Of a stretch of 8,248 nucleotides of DNA, positions 1-6,376 are shown piece after piece. The DNA lies in assembly GCA_900549105.1 (NCBI GenBank), contig URND01000126.1, positions 1-8,248 of the forward strand, given 5' to 3'. This DNA comes from an uncultured Eubacteriales bacterium (GTDB lineage: Bacteria; Bacillota; Clostridia; Lachnospirales; Lachnospiraceae). Every line of letters begins with the position of its first letter. The first letter of the stretch is position 1. A program made the position numbers and the translations under genes. Under the pieces are notes generated by a model, which was given only the letters and a program-made list of their open reading frames with translations, was not told the origin of the DNA and did no database searches.

Positions 1-338
1 GTTACAGTGAGTTCACAGACATTATTCCGGCGATTGACGATATGGACGCCGATGTCATTACGTTTGAAGCATCCCGTTCTGATCTGCAAATACTCACTTC
101 GCTGCGGGAACACAACTTTGAAACAGAAGTGGGCCCGGGAGTATATGATATACATTCCCCAAGGGTTCCCTCTGTGGAGGAAATCGTTGCGGCCCTTCAT
201 ATCATGCTTACCAAAATCGACTCAACCAAGCTCTGGGTCAATCCTGACTGTGGATTAAAGACAAGGGGGATACCGGAAACAGAGGAAAGCCTTAAACATA
301 TGGTAGAGGCGGCAAAAGTGATTCGGAAAGACGTATAA
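1..338 (+). CDS. metE: 5-methyltetrahydropteroyltriglutamate-homocysteine methyltransferase (cobalamin-independent methionine synthase), C-terminal part
   Basis: Only the last 111 codons (in frame from base 3) are inside the window; the 5' part lies before base 1. The enzyme moves a methyl group from 5-methyl-tetrahydrofolate polyglutamate to homocysteine to make methionine, in the cytoplasm. The visible part reads like the end of the MetE C-terminal barrel: YSEFTDIIPAIDDMDADV, then a SRSD segment, then VYDIHSPRVPSVEEI, then LWVNPDCGLKTRG. The Cys codon at 249-251 in NPDCGLKTRG corresponds to the last zinc ligand of the family (Cys726 in E. coli MetE); the other zinc ligands are outside the window. 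The stop is TAA at 336-338, and metF begins 4 nt later, so the two are surely one operon. No truncation or frameshift is seen in the visible part. Family assignment is very secure; whether the missing N-terminal domain is intact cannot be judged. Confidence 0.95.
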   Translation, partial: YSEFTDIIPAIDDMDADVITFEASRSDLQILTSLREHNFETEVGPGVYDIHSPRVPSVEEIVAALHIMLTKIDSTKLWVNPDCGLKTRGIPETEESLKHMVEAAKVIRKDV

Positions 339-342
339 CAAA

Positions 343-1224
343 ATGAAGATTTCAGAACTATACCAAGCAAAACAGAATCAGGGGAACCCTTCTAAAAAAA
401 CCTTGTCCTTTGAAATATTCCCCCCAAAAAAGGACAGTGAGTTAAAGAACATTGACAAAACCCTGGCTGTGTTATGTGAACTGAATCCCGATTATATCAG
501 TGTGACATTCGGTGCGGGAGGTGGTGCGAACCGCAACCGCACCATAGAGCTTGCGAAACGAATCAAACAGGAATATCATGTAGAGCCGGTGGTCCACTTA
601 ACCTGCCTACACTATGATAAAGCAGAAATTGATGAGTTTGCAAGGGTTCTTGCCAACGCCGGTCTGCAAAATGTCCTTGCACTTCGGGGTGATAAAAACC
701 CGGATATGAGGGAAAAAGAATCGTTTTGTCATGCATCGGATTTGATTGCGTACCTGAAAGGCAAATGGGACTTTTGCTTTTTAGGAGCTTGTTACCCAGA
801 GTGTCATCCTGAATCTGAGGATAAAGTCGGTGAGATCAGGCACTTAAAAGCAAAGGTAAACGCAGGCGCGGAGGTGTTGCTGTCACAATTATGTTTTGAC
901 AATCATGCGTTCTTTCGCTTTCAGGAGGCTTGCAGGATTGCCGACATTCAGGCTCCGATCATTCCAGGCATCATGCCCGTGATCAATGCCGCACAAATCA
1001 AGAGGATGATTACCATGTGTGGTGCAACATTTCCCGTCCAATTTCAAAAAATCATTCAAAAATACGAATCGAATAAGGAGGCTCTTTTTGATGCGGGAAT
1101 GTCCTACGCATTAAGCCAGATTATTGATCTGCTTGTCAGCGATGTGGAAGGGATTCATTTATATACGATGAATAATCCCTTGGTTGCAAGGCGAATATGT
1201 GAGGGTATCCGCAATATCGTATAA
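343..1224 (+). CDS. metF: Methylenetetrahydrofolate reductase
   Basis: This 293-residue cytoplasmic flavoenzyme reduces 5,10-methylene-tetrahydrofolate to 5-methyl-tetrahydrofolate, the methyl donor for methionine synthesis. The length matches the bacterial MetF family (about 290-300 residues, single catalytic domain). Family motifs are in order: SFEIFPPKK with the catalytic-type Glu at residue 24, YISVTFGAGGG at 51-61, VVHLTC at 83-88, LALRGD ending in Asp117 (matching the FAD-contacting Asp of E. coli MetF), YPECHPE, and the PIIPGIMPV segment. The ATG at 343 lies 4 nt after the metE stop; a GGAAAG stretch near 325-330 is the only SD-like sequence, so translation may be coupled to metE. Transcription ends at the hairpin 1297-1341. 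All expected residues are present, so it should be active. FAD is the expected cofactor; NADH or a ferredoxin-linked electron source cannot be decided from this sequence, since no partner subunit gene is adjacent. Confidence 0.96.
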   Translation: MKISELYQAKQNQGNPSKKTLSFEIFPPKKDSELKNIDKTLAVLCELNPDYISVTFGAGGGANRNRTIELAKRIKQEYHVEPVVHLTCLHYDKAEIDEFARVLANAGLQNVLALRGDKNPDMREKESFCHASDLIAYLKGKWDFCFLGACYPECHPESEDKVGEIRHLKAKVNAGAEVLLSQLCFDNHAFFRFQEACRIADIQAPIIPGIMPVINAAQIKRMITMCGATFPVQFQKIIQKYESNKEALFDAGMSYALSQIIDLLVSDVEGIHLYTMNNPLVARRICEGIRNIV

Positions 1225-1296
1225 GTTTCTGAGAGCGTATACAAGCAGAAGTAACTATGTGTAGGCGCAGGATCTCCAAATAAGTCCCAGATAGCG

Positions 1297-1341
1297 GGCA
1301 GCAGTTTTGAAGTAGTTTATTTCAAGGCTGCTGCCTTTTTT
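1297..1341 (+). terminator. Intrinsic terminator of the metE-metF operon
   Basis: Arms 1297-1311 and 1321-1335 pair over 15 bp with two G-U pairs (GGCAGCAGTTTTGAA against TTCAAGGCTGCTGCC), enclosing a 9-nt loop. Six T residues follow at 1336-1341. It starts 72 nt after the metF stop. On the other strand no T-run follows the stem, so it should work mainly on + strand transcripts. Confidence 0.92.
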
Positions 1342-1477
1342 ATACGATACAAATTTCAAGTTCCGAATACAATCGGTTTTCTCCCAGGCGGCCCAACTGC
1401 CTTTACTGTCCATACTGCGCTGAAATGCGCAAGCGCCGGAGCAAGAAGCTGTGGGCGCGAAAACACAGGGGGCATGC

Positions 1478-1527
1478 GTAGAAAAAGTAAAGGGAAAAGG
1501 CCCTGAAATCTCTGGGCCTTTTCCCTT
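1478..1527 (-). terminator. Probable intrinsic terminator of the ABC transporter operon
   Basis: Read on the - strand, the perfect 14-bp stem (AAGGGAAAAGGCCC against GGGCCTTTTCCCTT, arms 1527-1514 and 1503-1490) is followed by TACTTTTTCTAC, a T-rich tract typical of intrinsic terminators. It starts about 128 nt beyond the stop of the second ABC gene. On the + strand the stem is followed by GGTCGG, so it is directional. The overlapping outer repeat could compete with or stabilise the hairpin. Confidence 0.65.
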
Positions 1528-1589
1528 GGTCGGAGGTGTGGCTGAGTGTTACTATCCCCCCCCCCGGAAACGGCATTTACTTTTTCTAC
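1478..1589. repeat. Nested palindromic element with a C10 tract
   Basis: An outer perfect 14-bp inverted repeat (GTAGAAAAAGTAAA at 1478-1491, its complement at 1576-1589) encloses an inner perfect 14-bp hairpin (arms 1490-1503 and 1514-1527, 10-nt loop). The two helices share two bases on one side, so they could stack almost end to end. The other side carries a 48-nt insertion, 1528-1575, that includes ten consecutive C (1556-1565). The ends look like terminal inverted repeats, but I see no target duplication in the flanking bases. It could be a small non-autonomous repeat, a dispersed palindromic repeat, or a composite terminator. Confidence 0.6.
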
Positions 1590-1654
1590 AAATAGGCAAC
1601 CAAAAAGCAATCGAGGATTGTTTGACCAATTCAGCCGGAAATAGATTGTACTTT

Positions 1655-3385
1655 CTAAATTCCCCAATCCCTACTCAACGTTTGCAGCTTGACCATATGG
1701 GGATAAATCGTTCCTGTATTCATCAGAGTTTCCGGAGTTCCCTGTTCCGCAACCAAACCACCTGAAAGCACAACCACTTTGTCTGCACCGCTTACGGTGC
1801 GCATACGGTGTGCGATTACAAGTGTGGTCTTATCCTTGATCAGCGTTGATAAAGCGGTCTGTATCAGTGTTTCATTTTCCACGTCCAGGCTCGCCGTTGC
1901 TTCATCCAGTAAAATGATGGGGGCATTTTTGAGGAAAGCGCGGGCGATTGAAATACGCTGCCGTTCACCGCCTGATAGTTCGCAGCCATTTTCACCGATC
2001 ATACTACTATAACCGTCCGGGAGCTTTACAACAAATTCATCACAATTTGCCAGCTTTGCCGCTGCAATCACTTCTTCATCCGTTGCGTCTTTTCTGCCGA
2101 TTCGGATATTCTCTATGACTGTGTTGTTAAACAGCGTCACATCTTGAAATACGATCGAGTACAGCGACAGCAAGGTTTCCGGTTCTATTTCCGATATATC
2201 CATACCGCCGACAGTGATTTTCCCCTTGCCGATATCCCAAAACCGAGCGGCAAGGCGTGATACCGTAGTTTTTCCGCCACCAGACGGGCCGACTAAGGCG
2301 GTCACTTCTCCCTGTTTTGCAGTAAAGGACACGTCTTTCAATACGGTTTCTCCGGTATTATAAGCAAATCCTACATGATCGAACACAATATCATAGCCTT
2401 GATTCGTTAGCCTGTTACTGCCTGTTTGGATAGGTTTGTCAAGGATTTCATTCATGCGGTTTATATTCGGTTTTGTGGAGATTACCGCAGCAAGATTTTG
2501 TAATGCCCCCTCAAGCGGAGCGTACAATCTGGAAGCTACAAGTAAAAACAGAAAGAACAGTGGAACATCAATCTCCCCACGAATAAGCAGCACTGAACCG
2601 ACAAGCGCAACTGTGGCAATCCCGAATTTTAATATCAGAGTGGAGGACACAACAAACAGGGCCGTCCCCAGTTCTGTTATAATATGCCGTTTTTCCACAT
2701 AGTCTATTTTTTTATTCAGTCCTTTTAGGTAGCTTTTTTCCGCATTGTTCGCCTTTAAGTCCTGTAAACTTTCGATACACTCCTGCACACCGCTTTCCAG
2801 CGCGACATTGGCCTCTACCGATTTACGGTTAAAGTATGTTTGGATGCGGGCTGAAAAGAATGTGATTACAAACGCGATCGGTAAAACCCAAACAGCCGCA
2901 AGCGCCATGCGCCAGTCATAGGCAAAAAGGCAGACTGCAATCAGTGTTGTGGAAATAAGGGAGCCTGCCAAAGCGGGCACATAATGGGAGAACGCTGTTT
3001 CCAGGGTGGCACAATCACCCATGATGGAATTTGTCAAATCAGCAAGGTCTTTTTTGCCAAAAAAGGACAGGGGGATTTTCCGGAGCTGTTCCGCTAAGGA
3101 AACACGCCTTACCCCACTTTCCACATAAGTTGCTAAATAGGTGGCATTGTATTGAAAATACGTTACTATGAATATGAGTACAAGGCAAGCCAAAGCGCCA
3201 ACCGCATAGAAAGCAATGCGGCTCCCATTTACGCCCCTGTTCATGAGATCAATGACAAAACTATAGAGAAGCCCGACAGGGAGCATAAAGGATATGTCCT
3301 GAAAAACACAAGCGATACAGCCTTTGATCAAATCGACAGCCCCTTGCCTTGATAACGCAAAACGCCTTTGTAATATCTGAATCAT
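1655..3385 (-). CDS. Exporter-fold ABC transporter, fused permease and ATPase, second half of a heterodimer
   Basis: This 576-residue half-transporter has an N-terminal membrane domain (six likely helices near 22-45, 58-80, 130-152, 157-177, 241-265 and 271-293) and a C-terminal ATPase. ATPase motifs are complete: Walker A GPSGGGKT at 366-373, Q-loop Gln414, signature LSGGERQR from 470, Walker B IILLDE ending in Glu495, D-loop SLD at 499-501, and H-loop His526. I chose the ATG at 3385 because AAAGGAGG lies 8 nt upstream and the ATG overlaps the previous stop as ATGA; an in-frame start at 3439 would add 18 residues, overlap the neighbour by 58 nt and lack such a site. It should pair with the protein encoded at 5157-3382. 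The membrane fold is that of type IV (exporter-type) ABC proteins, which includes drug and peptide exporters and also the YbtPQ/IrtAB siderophore importers, so neither direction nor substrate is settled. No key residue is missing. Confidence 0.9.
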   Translation of the reverse strand: MIQILQRRFALSRQGAVDLIKGCIACVFQDISFMLPVGLLYSFVIDLMNRGVNGSRIAFYAVGALACLVLIFIVTYFQYNATYLATYVESGVRRVSLAEQLRKIPLSFFGKKDLADLTNSIMGDCATLETAFSHYVPALAGSLISTTLIAVCLFAYDWRMALAAVWVLPIAFVITFFSARIQTYFNRKSVEANVALESGVQECIESLQDLKANNAEKSYLKGLNKKIDYVEKRHIITELGTALFVVSSTLILKFGIATVALVGSVLLIRGEIDVPLFFLFLLVASRLYAPLEGALQNLAAVISTKPNINRMNEILDKPIQTGSNRLTNQGYDIVFDHVGFAYNTGETVLKDVSFTAKQGEVTALVGPSGGGKTTVSRLAARFWDIGKGKITVGGMDISEIEPETLLSLYSIVFQDVTLFNNTVIENIRIGRKDATDEEVIAAAKLANCDEFVVKLPDGYSSMIGENGCELSGGERQRISIARAFLKNAPIILLDEATASLDVENETLIQTALSTLIKDKTTLVIAHRMRTVSGADKVVVLSGGLVAEQGTPETLMNTGTIYPHMVKLQTLSRDWGI

Positions 3386-5157
3386 GCGCTTACCTCCTTT
3401 GAAATCTTCCATTCTGCTGCTTCGGAATAATTTTTCCACATCCGTGTAAAGATTCCGTTCTTCTGTATCAGTCCGCTATGCGTGCCGCTTTCGGCAATCT
3501 CCCCGTCTTGCAGCACATAAATGCAGTCCGCGTCTGTAATGGATGATAATCTGTGTGCAATCATAATCACGGTTTTCCCTTTTGAAAGAACCGATAAAGC
3601 CTGTTGTATACGCACCTCATTGTCGGGATCGGCAAAAGCGGTCGCTTCATCAAGGATTAAAATAGGCGCGTTTTTCAAAATAGCGCGGGCGATCGCGATT
3701 CGCTGCTGTTCACCGCCAGACAGGTACACGCCGTTTGTGCCGACCACCGTATCGATGCCATTCGGTAATTTTTCAATGATGTCCATGCACTGTGCCGCTT
3801 GCAAGGCTTGGTTAATTTCCTCCCGTGTCGCGTCAGGCTTTGCCATACGCACGTTTTCCAAAATGGAGGCTTTGATAAGGCGGCTGTTTTGAAACACAAA
3901 CGATACCGTATTCATCAGCGTTTCTTTTGGAATATCGCGTATGTCAATATTGCCTATCCGTATGCGTCCTTCTTGCGGATCAAAAAACCTTGTAACGATA
4001 TTCGCAAGGGTCGTTTTGCCGCCGCCGGAAGCGCCTACCAAGGCGATTGTCTGCCCCGGTTCAATCCGCAATGACACATCATTGAGGGCATTTTTCTTGC
4101 CGTCATAGCTGTAACTAACGTGTTCCAATGTCACGCCGTTGTCATTTGGTACATGCTTCATTGGACTTTCGGATAACGGCTTTTCGTTCATCACTTCGTC
4201 AATTCTATTGAGCGCGTCCCTTACAATCATTGCATCCTCGCTCATAAACATGATTTTTGTAAGTGTCGTACCGATGACAGGAGTAATCACAATATAAAAG
4301 ATCAGATTTAGTAGCAGTTCATTTGTTACGCCATTCCTTGTAAAGAGAATCCCACCGGCAATCAGAAAAGCGAATACGCCGTTGATTGCAGTTGTATAGA
4401 ACATCATGGGAAGGCGGAGCCTCTTTGTGTAGGCGATCACCCATTTTTCATAATTATCAATAGTTCCTTTGAAGCGTTTGAAAGAAAAGATTGTCTGCCC
4501 GAACGTCTTTACAACGGGGACGCCCCTGACATATTCAACGGCTTCATTCGACATGTCGGAAAGTGCATTTTGGTACTGTTCCATGCTCTCAACCATATCT
4601 TTCCCGGTCATCTTCATCATAATTAGAAAACCAAGCACAACGGGAATAAGGCTTAAAATACCTAACCTCCAATCGAACCCAAGCAGTAAAAAGATCAATC
4701 CTATGGGGGTGGCAATTGCCCCCGCTTTGTCGGGAAGCCTGTGCGCCAGATACGTTTCCGTAGCGGCACTGGAACTGTTTACAATCCTCCGTAGTTTTCC
4801 GCTTCCATACTTTTCCGTTATACCAAGCGGCAGGGCTGTGATATGCTGCATAAGCTCTTTTCGGATATTAGCTGCAACCCGGAACGCGCTCATATGCGAA
4901 CACATCAAAGCGGCTATGTAGACAAGAATCGAGAGAATCGCAGACAATACAGCAGACCAGCCGTATCTTGTGATATTCTCCGCCCGTGCGAAGTCTGGGG
5001 CAACTTTCAGTACATCATGAATGATACGCCATATATACCAAAATGGCACAAGCGCCAACAGCGCACTCATGGCAGACAGCACCCAGGAAAGATAGGTCAA
5101 TATTTTATGCCTCCCGGCATACCCCATCAATTGGGATAAGTTAGACTGTTTTTTCAT
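3382..5157 (-). CDS. Exporter-fold ABC transporter, fused permease and ATPase, first half of a heterodimer
   Basis: This 591-residue inner-membrane protein has six likely helices (about 18-42, 66-88, 145-160, 163-182, 250-272, 282-300) and a C-terminal ATPase with Walker A GASGGGKT at 375-382, Q-loop Gln423, signature LSGGEQQR from 479, Walker B ILILDE with Glu504, and H-loop His535. The D-loop reads AFAD (507-510) rather than the usual SALD/SLD; an ATAFADP-type sequence is, as I recall, typical of the YbtP/Irp6-like siderophore-associated group of exporter-fold proteins, which hints at but does not prove such a role. The start ATG at 5157 has AAGGAGGG about 7 nt upstream. The last bases overlap the next ABC gene by 4 nt, which indicates translational coupling and equal production of both halves. 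A TetR gene lies just upstream on the same strand, and a perfect palindrome sits in the 172-nt gap. Both catalytic Glu and His are present, so this half should hydrolyse ATP. Confidence 0.9.
   Translation of the reverse strand: MKKQSNLSQLMGYAGRHKILTYLSWVLSAMSALLALVPFWYIWRIIHDVLKVAPDFARAENITRYGWSAVLSAILSILVYIAALMCSHMSAFRVAANIRKELMQHITALPLGITEKYGSGKLRRIVNSSSAATETYLAHRLPDKAGAIATPIGLIFLLLGFDWRLGILSLIPVVLGFLIMMKMTGKDMVESMEQYQNALSDMSNEAVEYVRGVPVVKTFGQTIFSFKRFKGTIDNYEKWVIAYTKRLRLPMMFYTTAINGVFAFLIAGGILFTRNGVTNELLLNLIFYIVITPVIGTTLTKIMFMSEDAMIVRDALNRIDEVMNEKPLSESPMKHVPNDNGVTLEHVSYSYDGKKNALNDVSLRIEPGQTIALVGASGGGKTTLANIVTRFFDPQEGRIRIGNIDIRDIPKETLMNTVSFVFQNSRLIKASILENVRMAKPDATREEINQALQAAQCMDIIEKLPNGIDTVVGTNGVYLSGGEQQRIAIARAILKNAPILILDEATAFADPDNEVRIQQALSVLSKGKTVIMIAHRLSSITDADCIYVLQDGEIAESGTHSGLIQKNGIFTRMWKNYSEAAEWKISKEVSA
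3383..3399 (-). promoter_or_regulatory. Ribosome binding site and ATGA overlap that fix the start of the second ABC gene
   Basis: On the - strand the sequence AAAGGAGGTAAGCGCATGA contains a strong SD, an 8-nt spacing from AAAGGAGG to the ATG, and the TGA of the upstream ABC gene overlapping the ATG. It decides against the longer in-frame start at 3439 and shows coupled translation of the two half-transporters. Confidence 0.85.
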
Positions 5158-5241
5158 CAGAAACCCTCCTTAATAAATTTTTATGATATGCAGGGAATGA
5201 TCCTCCCTCGAATATCCTTGTGTAGTACTTTGCGTTTTACA

Positions 5242-5261
5242 TAGTTAGCGGCAGCTAACTA
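5242..5261. promoter_or_regulatory. Perfect palindrome in front of the ABC operon, candidate TetR operator
   Basis: TAGTTAGC (5242-5249) and GCTAACTA (5254-5261) are exact reverse complements around GGCA. The core GTTAG-N6-CTAAC recurs with the same spacing at 6377-6392, the other side of the TetR gene. The position, between a TetR gene and the transporter genes and overlapping a possible -10, is typical for TetR-family operators. The link to this TetR protein is an inference. Confidence 0.65.
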
Positions 5262-5270
5262 ATGCGCCAA
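5242..5270 (-). promoter_or_regulatory. Possible promoter of the ABC operon
   Basis: On the - strand TTGGCG (5270-5265) and TAACTA (5247-5242) are 17 nt apart. The -35 is fair and the -10 is poor, so this is a weak match. The palindrome covers the -10 and most of the spacer, which would let a bound repressor block polymerase. Readthrough from the TetR promoter is the alternative. The leader to the ATG at 5157 would be roughly 75-80 nt and contains a small AGGGA/TCCCT hairpin. Confidence 0.35.
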
Positions 5271-5272
5271 AT

Positions 5273-5300
5273 ATAATGGAAAGCGTGTGCTTCCCATTAT
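5273..5300 (-). terminator. Hairpin downstream of the TetR gene, weak terminator or attenuator
   Basis: Arms 5300-5289 and 5284-5273 pair over 12 bp with one G-U pair (ATAATGGGAAGC against GCTTTCCATTAT) around an ACAC loop. It begins 30 nt after the TetR stop. The following bases, ATTTGG, are a poor T-tract, so termination may be partial and some TetR transcripts may continue into the ABC genes. Confidence 0.4.
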
Positions 5301-5329
5301 GTATGAATGCTAGGTAGGATCGACTTTGT

Positions 5330-5947
5330 TTATTGCCCCATAAGCTTCATCCATCCAGCAGTATAAAAGGTTCTCATTGCTTCCAAATAGTGTTTTGCTT
5401 CTTCCAGTGGCATTTCGTGTATAATCAGCTCAAAAAAGGTGTTGAACATTCCCGTAATTAAGATATGTTCCAGCCGTTCATCAATGTGCGGTGACGGCCT
5501 GCCCAGATTTTCAAGCACCTTCAAATAATCATGCGTCCCTTTTGTTTCGATCTCCACCATTTCATCAATCAGCCTTGAAAAACGAGTTCCTTCCGATTTG
5601 CAAAGAATAAGCTTACATTCATTCAGATGATCGTAAGCGTATAGAAGCATCTCATACATACACTCGCCGGAAGTGGAGGTAAGCTTGTCCGGCTGTTCCT
5701 CCGGGGATGTTTCTGCAAATTCTTTTTGCGCCTTGCAAAAGCGATCCAATAAAAAGTTGTAATGTTTTCCTACCAGTGCTTCAAATAATTCTTCCTTGCT
5801 TTTATAGTAGCCATAAAACGCGCCGGTTGTCACACCTGCCATCTTGACGATATTCCGCAGCGAAGCGGACTGATAGCCTTTTTCAAGAAATTCCTGTAAT
5901 GCGGCTGAAAATATTCGGTTTAAGGTTGTCTGTTCCTTTTTGTTCAT
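5330..5947 (-). CDS. TetR/AcrR-family transcriptional regulator
   Basis: The 205-residue protein has the standard TetR N-terminal DNA-binding domain: a first helix around 8-22 (LNRIFSAALQEFLEKGY), then a helix-turn-helix at about 27-48 with SLRNIVKMAGVTTGAFYGYY, followed by KSKEELFEAL. The rest is an all-helical ligand and dimerisation domain typical in length for the family but, as usual, without recognisable ligand motifs. The start ATG at 5947 has AAGGA with a 7-nt gap. It lies directly upstream of the two ABC genes on the same strand and divergent from the membrane protein and methyltransferase genes. Its own promoter (5989-6017) is near consensus. TetR proteins in such a position are usually repressors released by a small ligand related to the transporter substrate, which is the inference here. 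Candidate operators are 5242-5261, 6377-6392 and the imperfect palindrome 5964-5987. Confidence 0.92.
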   Translation of the reverse strand: MNKKEQTTLNRIFSAALQEFLEKGYQSASLRNIVKMAGVTTGAFYGYYKSKEELFEALVGKHYNFLLDRFCKAQKEFAETSPEEQPDKLTSTSGECMYEMLLYAYDHLNECKLILCKSEGTRFSRLIDEMVEIETKGTHDYLKVLENLGRPSPHIDERLEHILITGMFNTFFELIIHEMPLEEAKHYLEAMRTFYTAGWMKLMGQ

Positions 5948-5963
5948 TACTTCATCCTTGTTG

Positions 5964-5987
5964 TAACAATGTTATATATTACTGTTA
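5964..5987. promoter_or_regulatory. Imperfect palindrome over the TetR transcription start, possible autoregulatory site
   Basis: TAACA (5964-5968) and TGTTA (5983-5987) are the outer arms of a 24-nt imperfect palindrome (18 of 24 positions symmetric) with a TATATA centre. The 8-mer GTTATATA also occurs twice as a direct repeat (5971-5978 and 5984-5991). The site sits at the predicted TetR start. Its arms differ from the GTTAG/CTAAC core, so it may belong to another regulator, or be chance in A/T-rich DNA. Confidence 0.35.
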
Positions 5988-5988
5988 T

Positions 5989-6017
5989 ATAATACGGAAA
6001 ATTTATGAATTTGTCAA
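5989..6017 (-). promoter_or_regulatory. Strong SigA-type promoter of the TetR gene
   Basis: On the - strand the -35 TTGACA (6017-6012) is perfect and the -10 TATTAT (5994-5989) has one mismatch to TATAAT, with an ideal 17-nt spacer. Transcription should start near 5982, giving a leader of about 35 nt before the ATG at 5947. Confidence 0.85.
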
Positions 6018-6060
6018 TTCGTTTTTTAGATATATTTTAAATCTGCATACAAAGAATATG

Positions 6061-6089
6061 TTTCCATCCCCTTGGAATTGTGGTACAAT
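6061..6089 (+). promoter_or_regulatory. Probable extended -10 promoter for the divergent membrane-protein genes
   Basis: TACAAT (6084-6089) is preceded by TGG, which forms an extended -10, and TTTCCA (6061-6066) stands 17 nt upstream as a fair -35. The start would be near 6096, leaving about 38 nt before the ATG at 6134. This makes the in-frame ATG at 6101 too close to the transcript end to carry a ribosome binding site. Confidence 0.55.
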
Positions 6090-6133
6090 AGAAAAAACGA
6101 ATGCGAATCAGGGCATTAAAAGGAACTTTACAT

Positions 6134-6325
6134 ATGGGAATTTTGCAAATAGCGGTTCTTGTATTGCTGCTATATCTTGCTATCGTGATGCTGCTTGCAT
6201 CAATACGGGCATGGATAGCAAGCAGGAAAGGGCGGGAAAACACCAGGAAAACATTTAAAGAAACGTTTTGGAATTGCTTCATAGAGTTTCTTGGAGAGAT
6301 GCTTAATCCATTTAATTGGCTTTGA
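6134..6325 (+). CDS. Small single-helix membrane protein, unknown function
   Basis: This 63-residue protein has an N-terminal hydrophobic helix at about 3-26 (GILQIAVLVLLLYLAIVMLL), a basic stretch RAWIASRKGRENTRK, and an amphipathic tail that ends in aromatic residues (FNWL). The positive charges after the helix predict an outside N-terminus and a cytoplasmic tail. I chose the ATG at 6134 because AAAGGA lies about 9 nt upstream; an ATG at 6101 would add 11 residues but has no ribosome binding site and lies about 5 nt from the predicted transcript start. It is transcribed divergently from the TetR gene and precedes the 176-residue membrane protein by 90 nt, with no terminator seen between, so the genes could share a transcript. 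I do not recognise a family. It could be a small accessory subunit of a membrane complex, but nothing shows this. Confidence 0.6.
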   Translation: MGILQIAVLVLLLYLAIVMLLASIRAWIASRKGRENTRKTFKETFWNCFIEFLGEMLNPFNWL

Positions 6326-6342
6326 TTTTGATAGTGGGTAAG

Positions 6343-6371
6343 TTCCATTGATCCAGCAGGCAAAGTACATA
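6343..6371 (+). promoter_or_regulatory. Weak possible promoter before the 176-residue membrane protein
   Basis: TTCCAT (6343-6348) and TACATA (6366-6371) are 17 nt apart; both match consensus poorly. If used, transcription would begin near 6378, inside the palindrome 6377-6392, which would suit repression by a bound regulator. Its main support is that position. Confidence 0.25.
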
Positions 6372-6376
6372 TTTCA

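Larger units (their letters stand above)
1225..1654. other. Intergenic region between the convergent metF and ABC genes, no supported gene
   Basis: These 430 bases separate two convergent operons. They contain the metF terminator (1297-1341) and the nested palindrome (1478-1589). Open frames of about 100 codons exist on both strands at 1356-1765, but they run through the perfect hairpins, have no ribosome binding site, and show low-complexity, non-protein-like translations, so I do not call them. The stretch 1380-1545 is visibly richer in G+C than its surroundings and includes a small TGCGC/GCGCA hairpin (1416-1431). Nothing else is recognised. Confidence 0.7.

Noticed and set aside
1528..1570. 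A tRNA-like stretch, GGAGGTGTGGCTGAGTGTTA, resembling the 5' end and D arm of a serine or leucine tRNA
   Set aside because: No anticodon arm, no GGTTCGAATCC-type T arm and no matching acceptor 3' strand follow; a C10 run takes their place. At most it is a chance match or a very decayed remnant.
1356..1765. Overlapping open frames of about 100 codons on both strands in the intergenic region
   Set aside because: They cross the perfect hairpins and the C10 tract, lack ribosome binding sites, and translate into proteins of odd composition; one also runs into the end of the ABC gene.
6101..6133. Longer N-terminus for the 63-residue membrane protein, starting at the ATG at 6101
   Set aside because: No ribosome binding site, and the predicted transcript starts about 5 nt upstream; the ATG at 6134 has AAAGGA at suitable distance.
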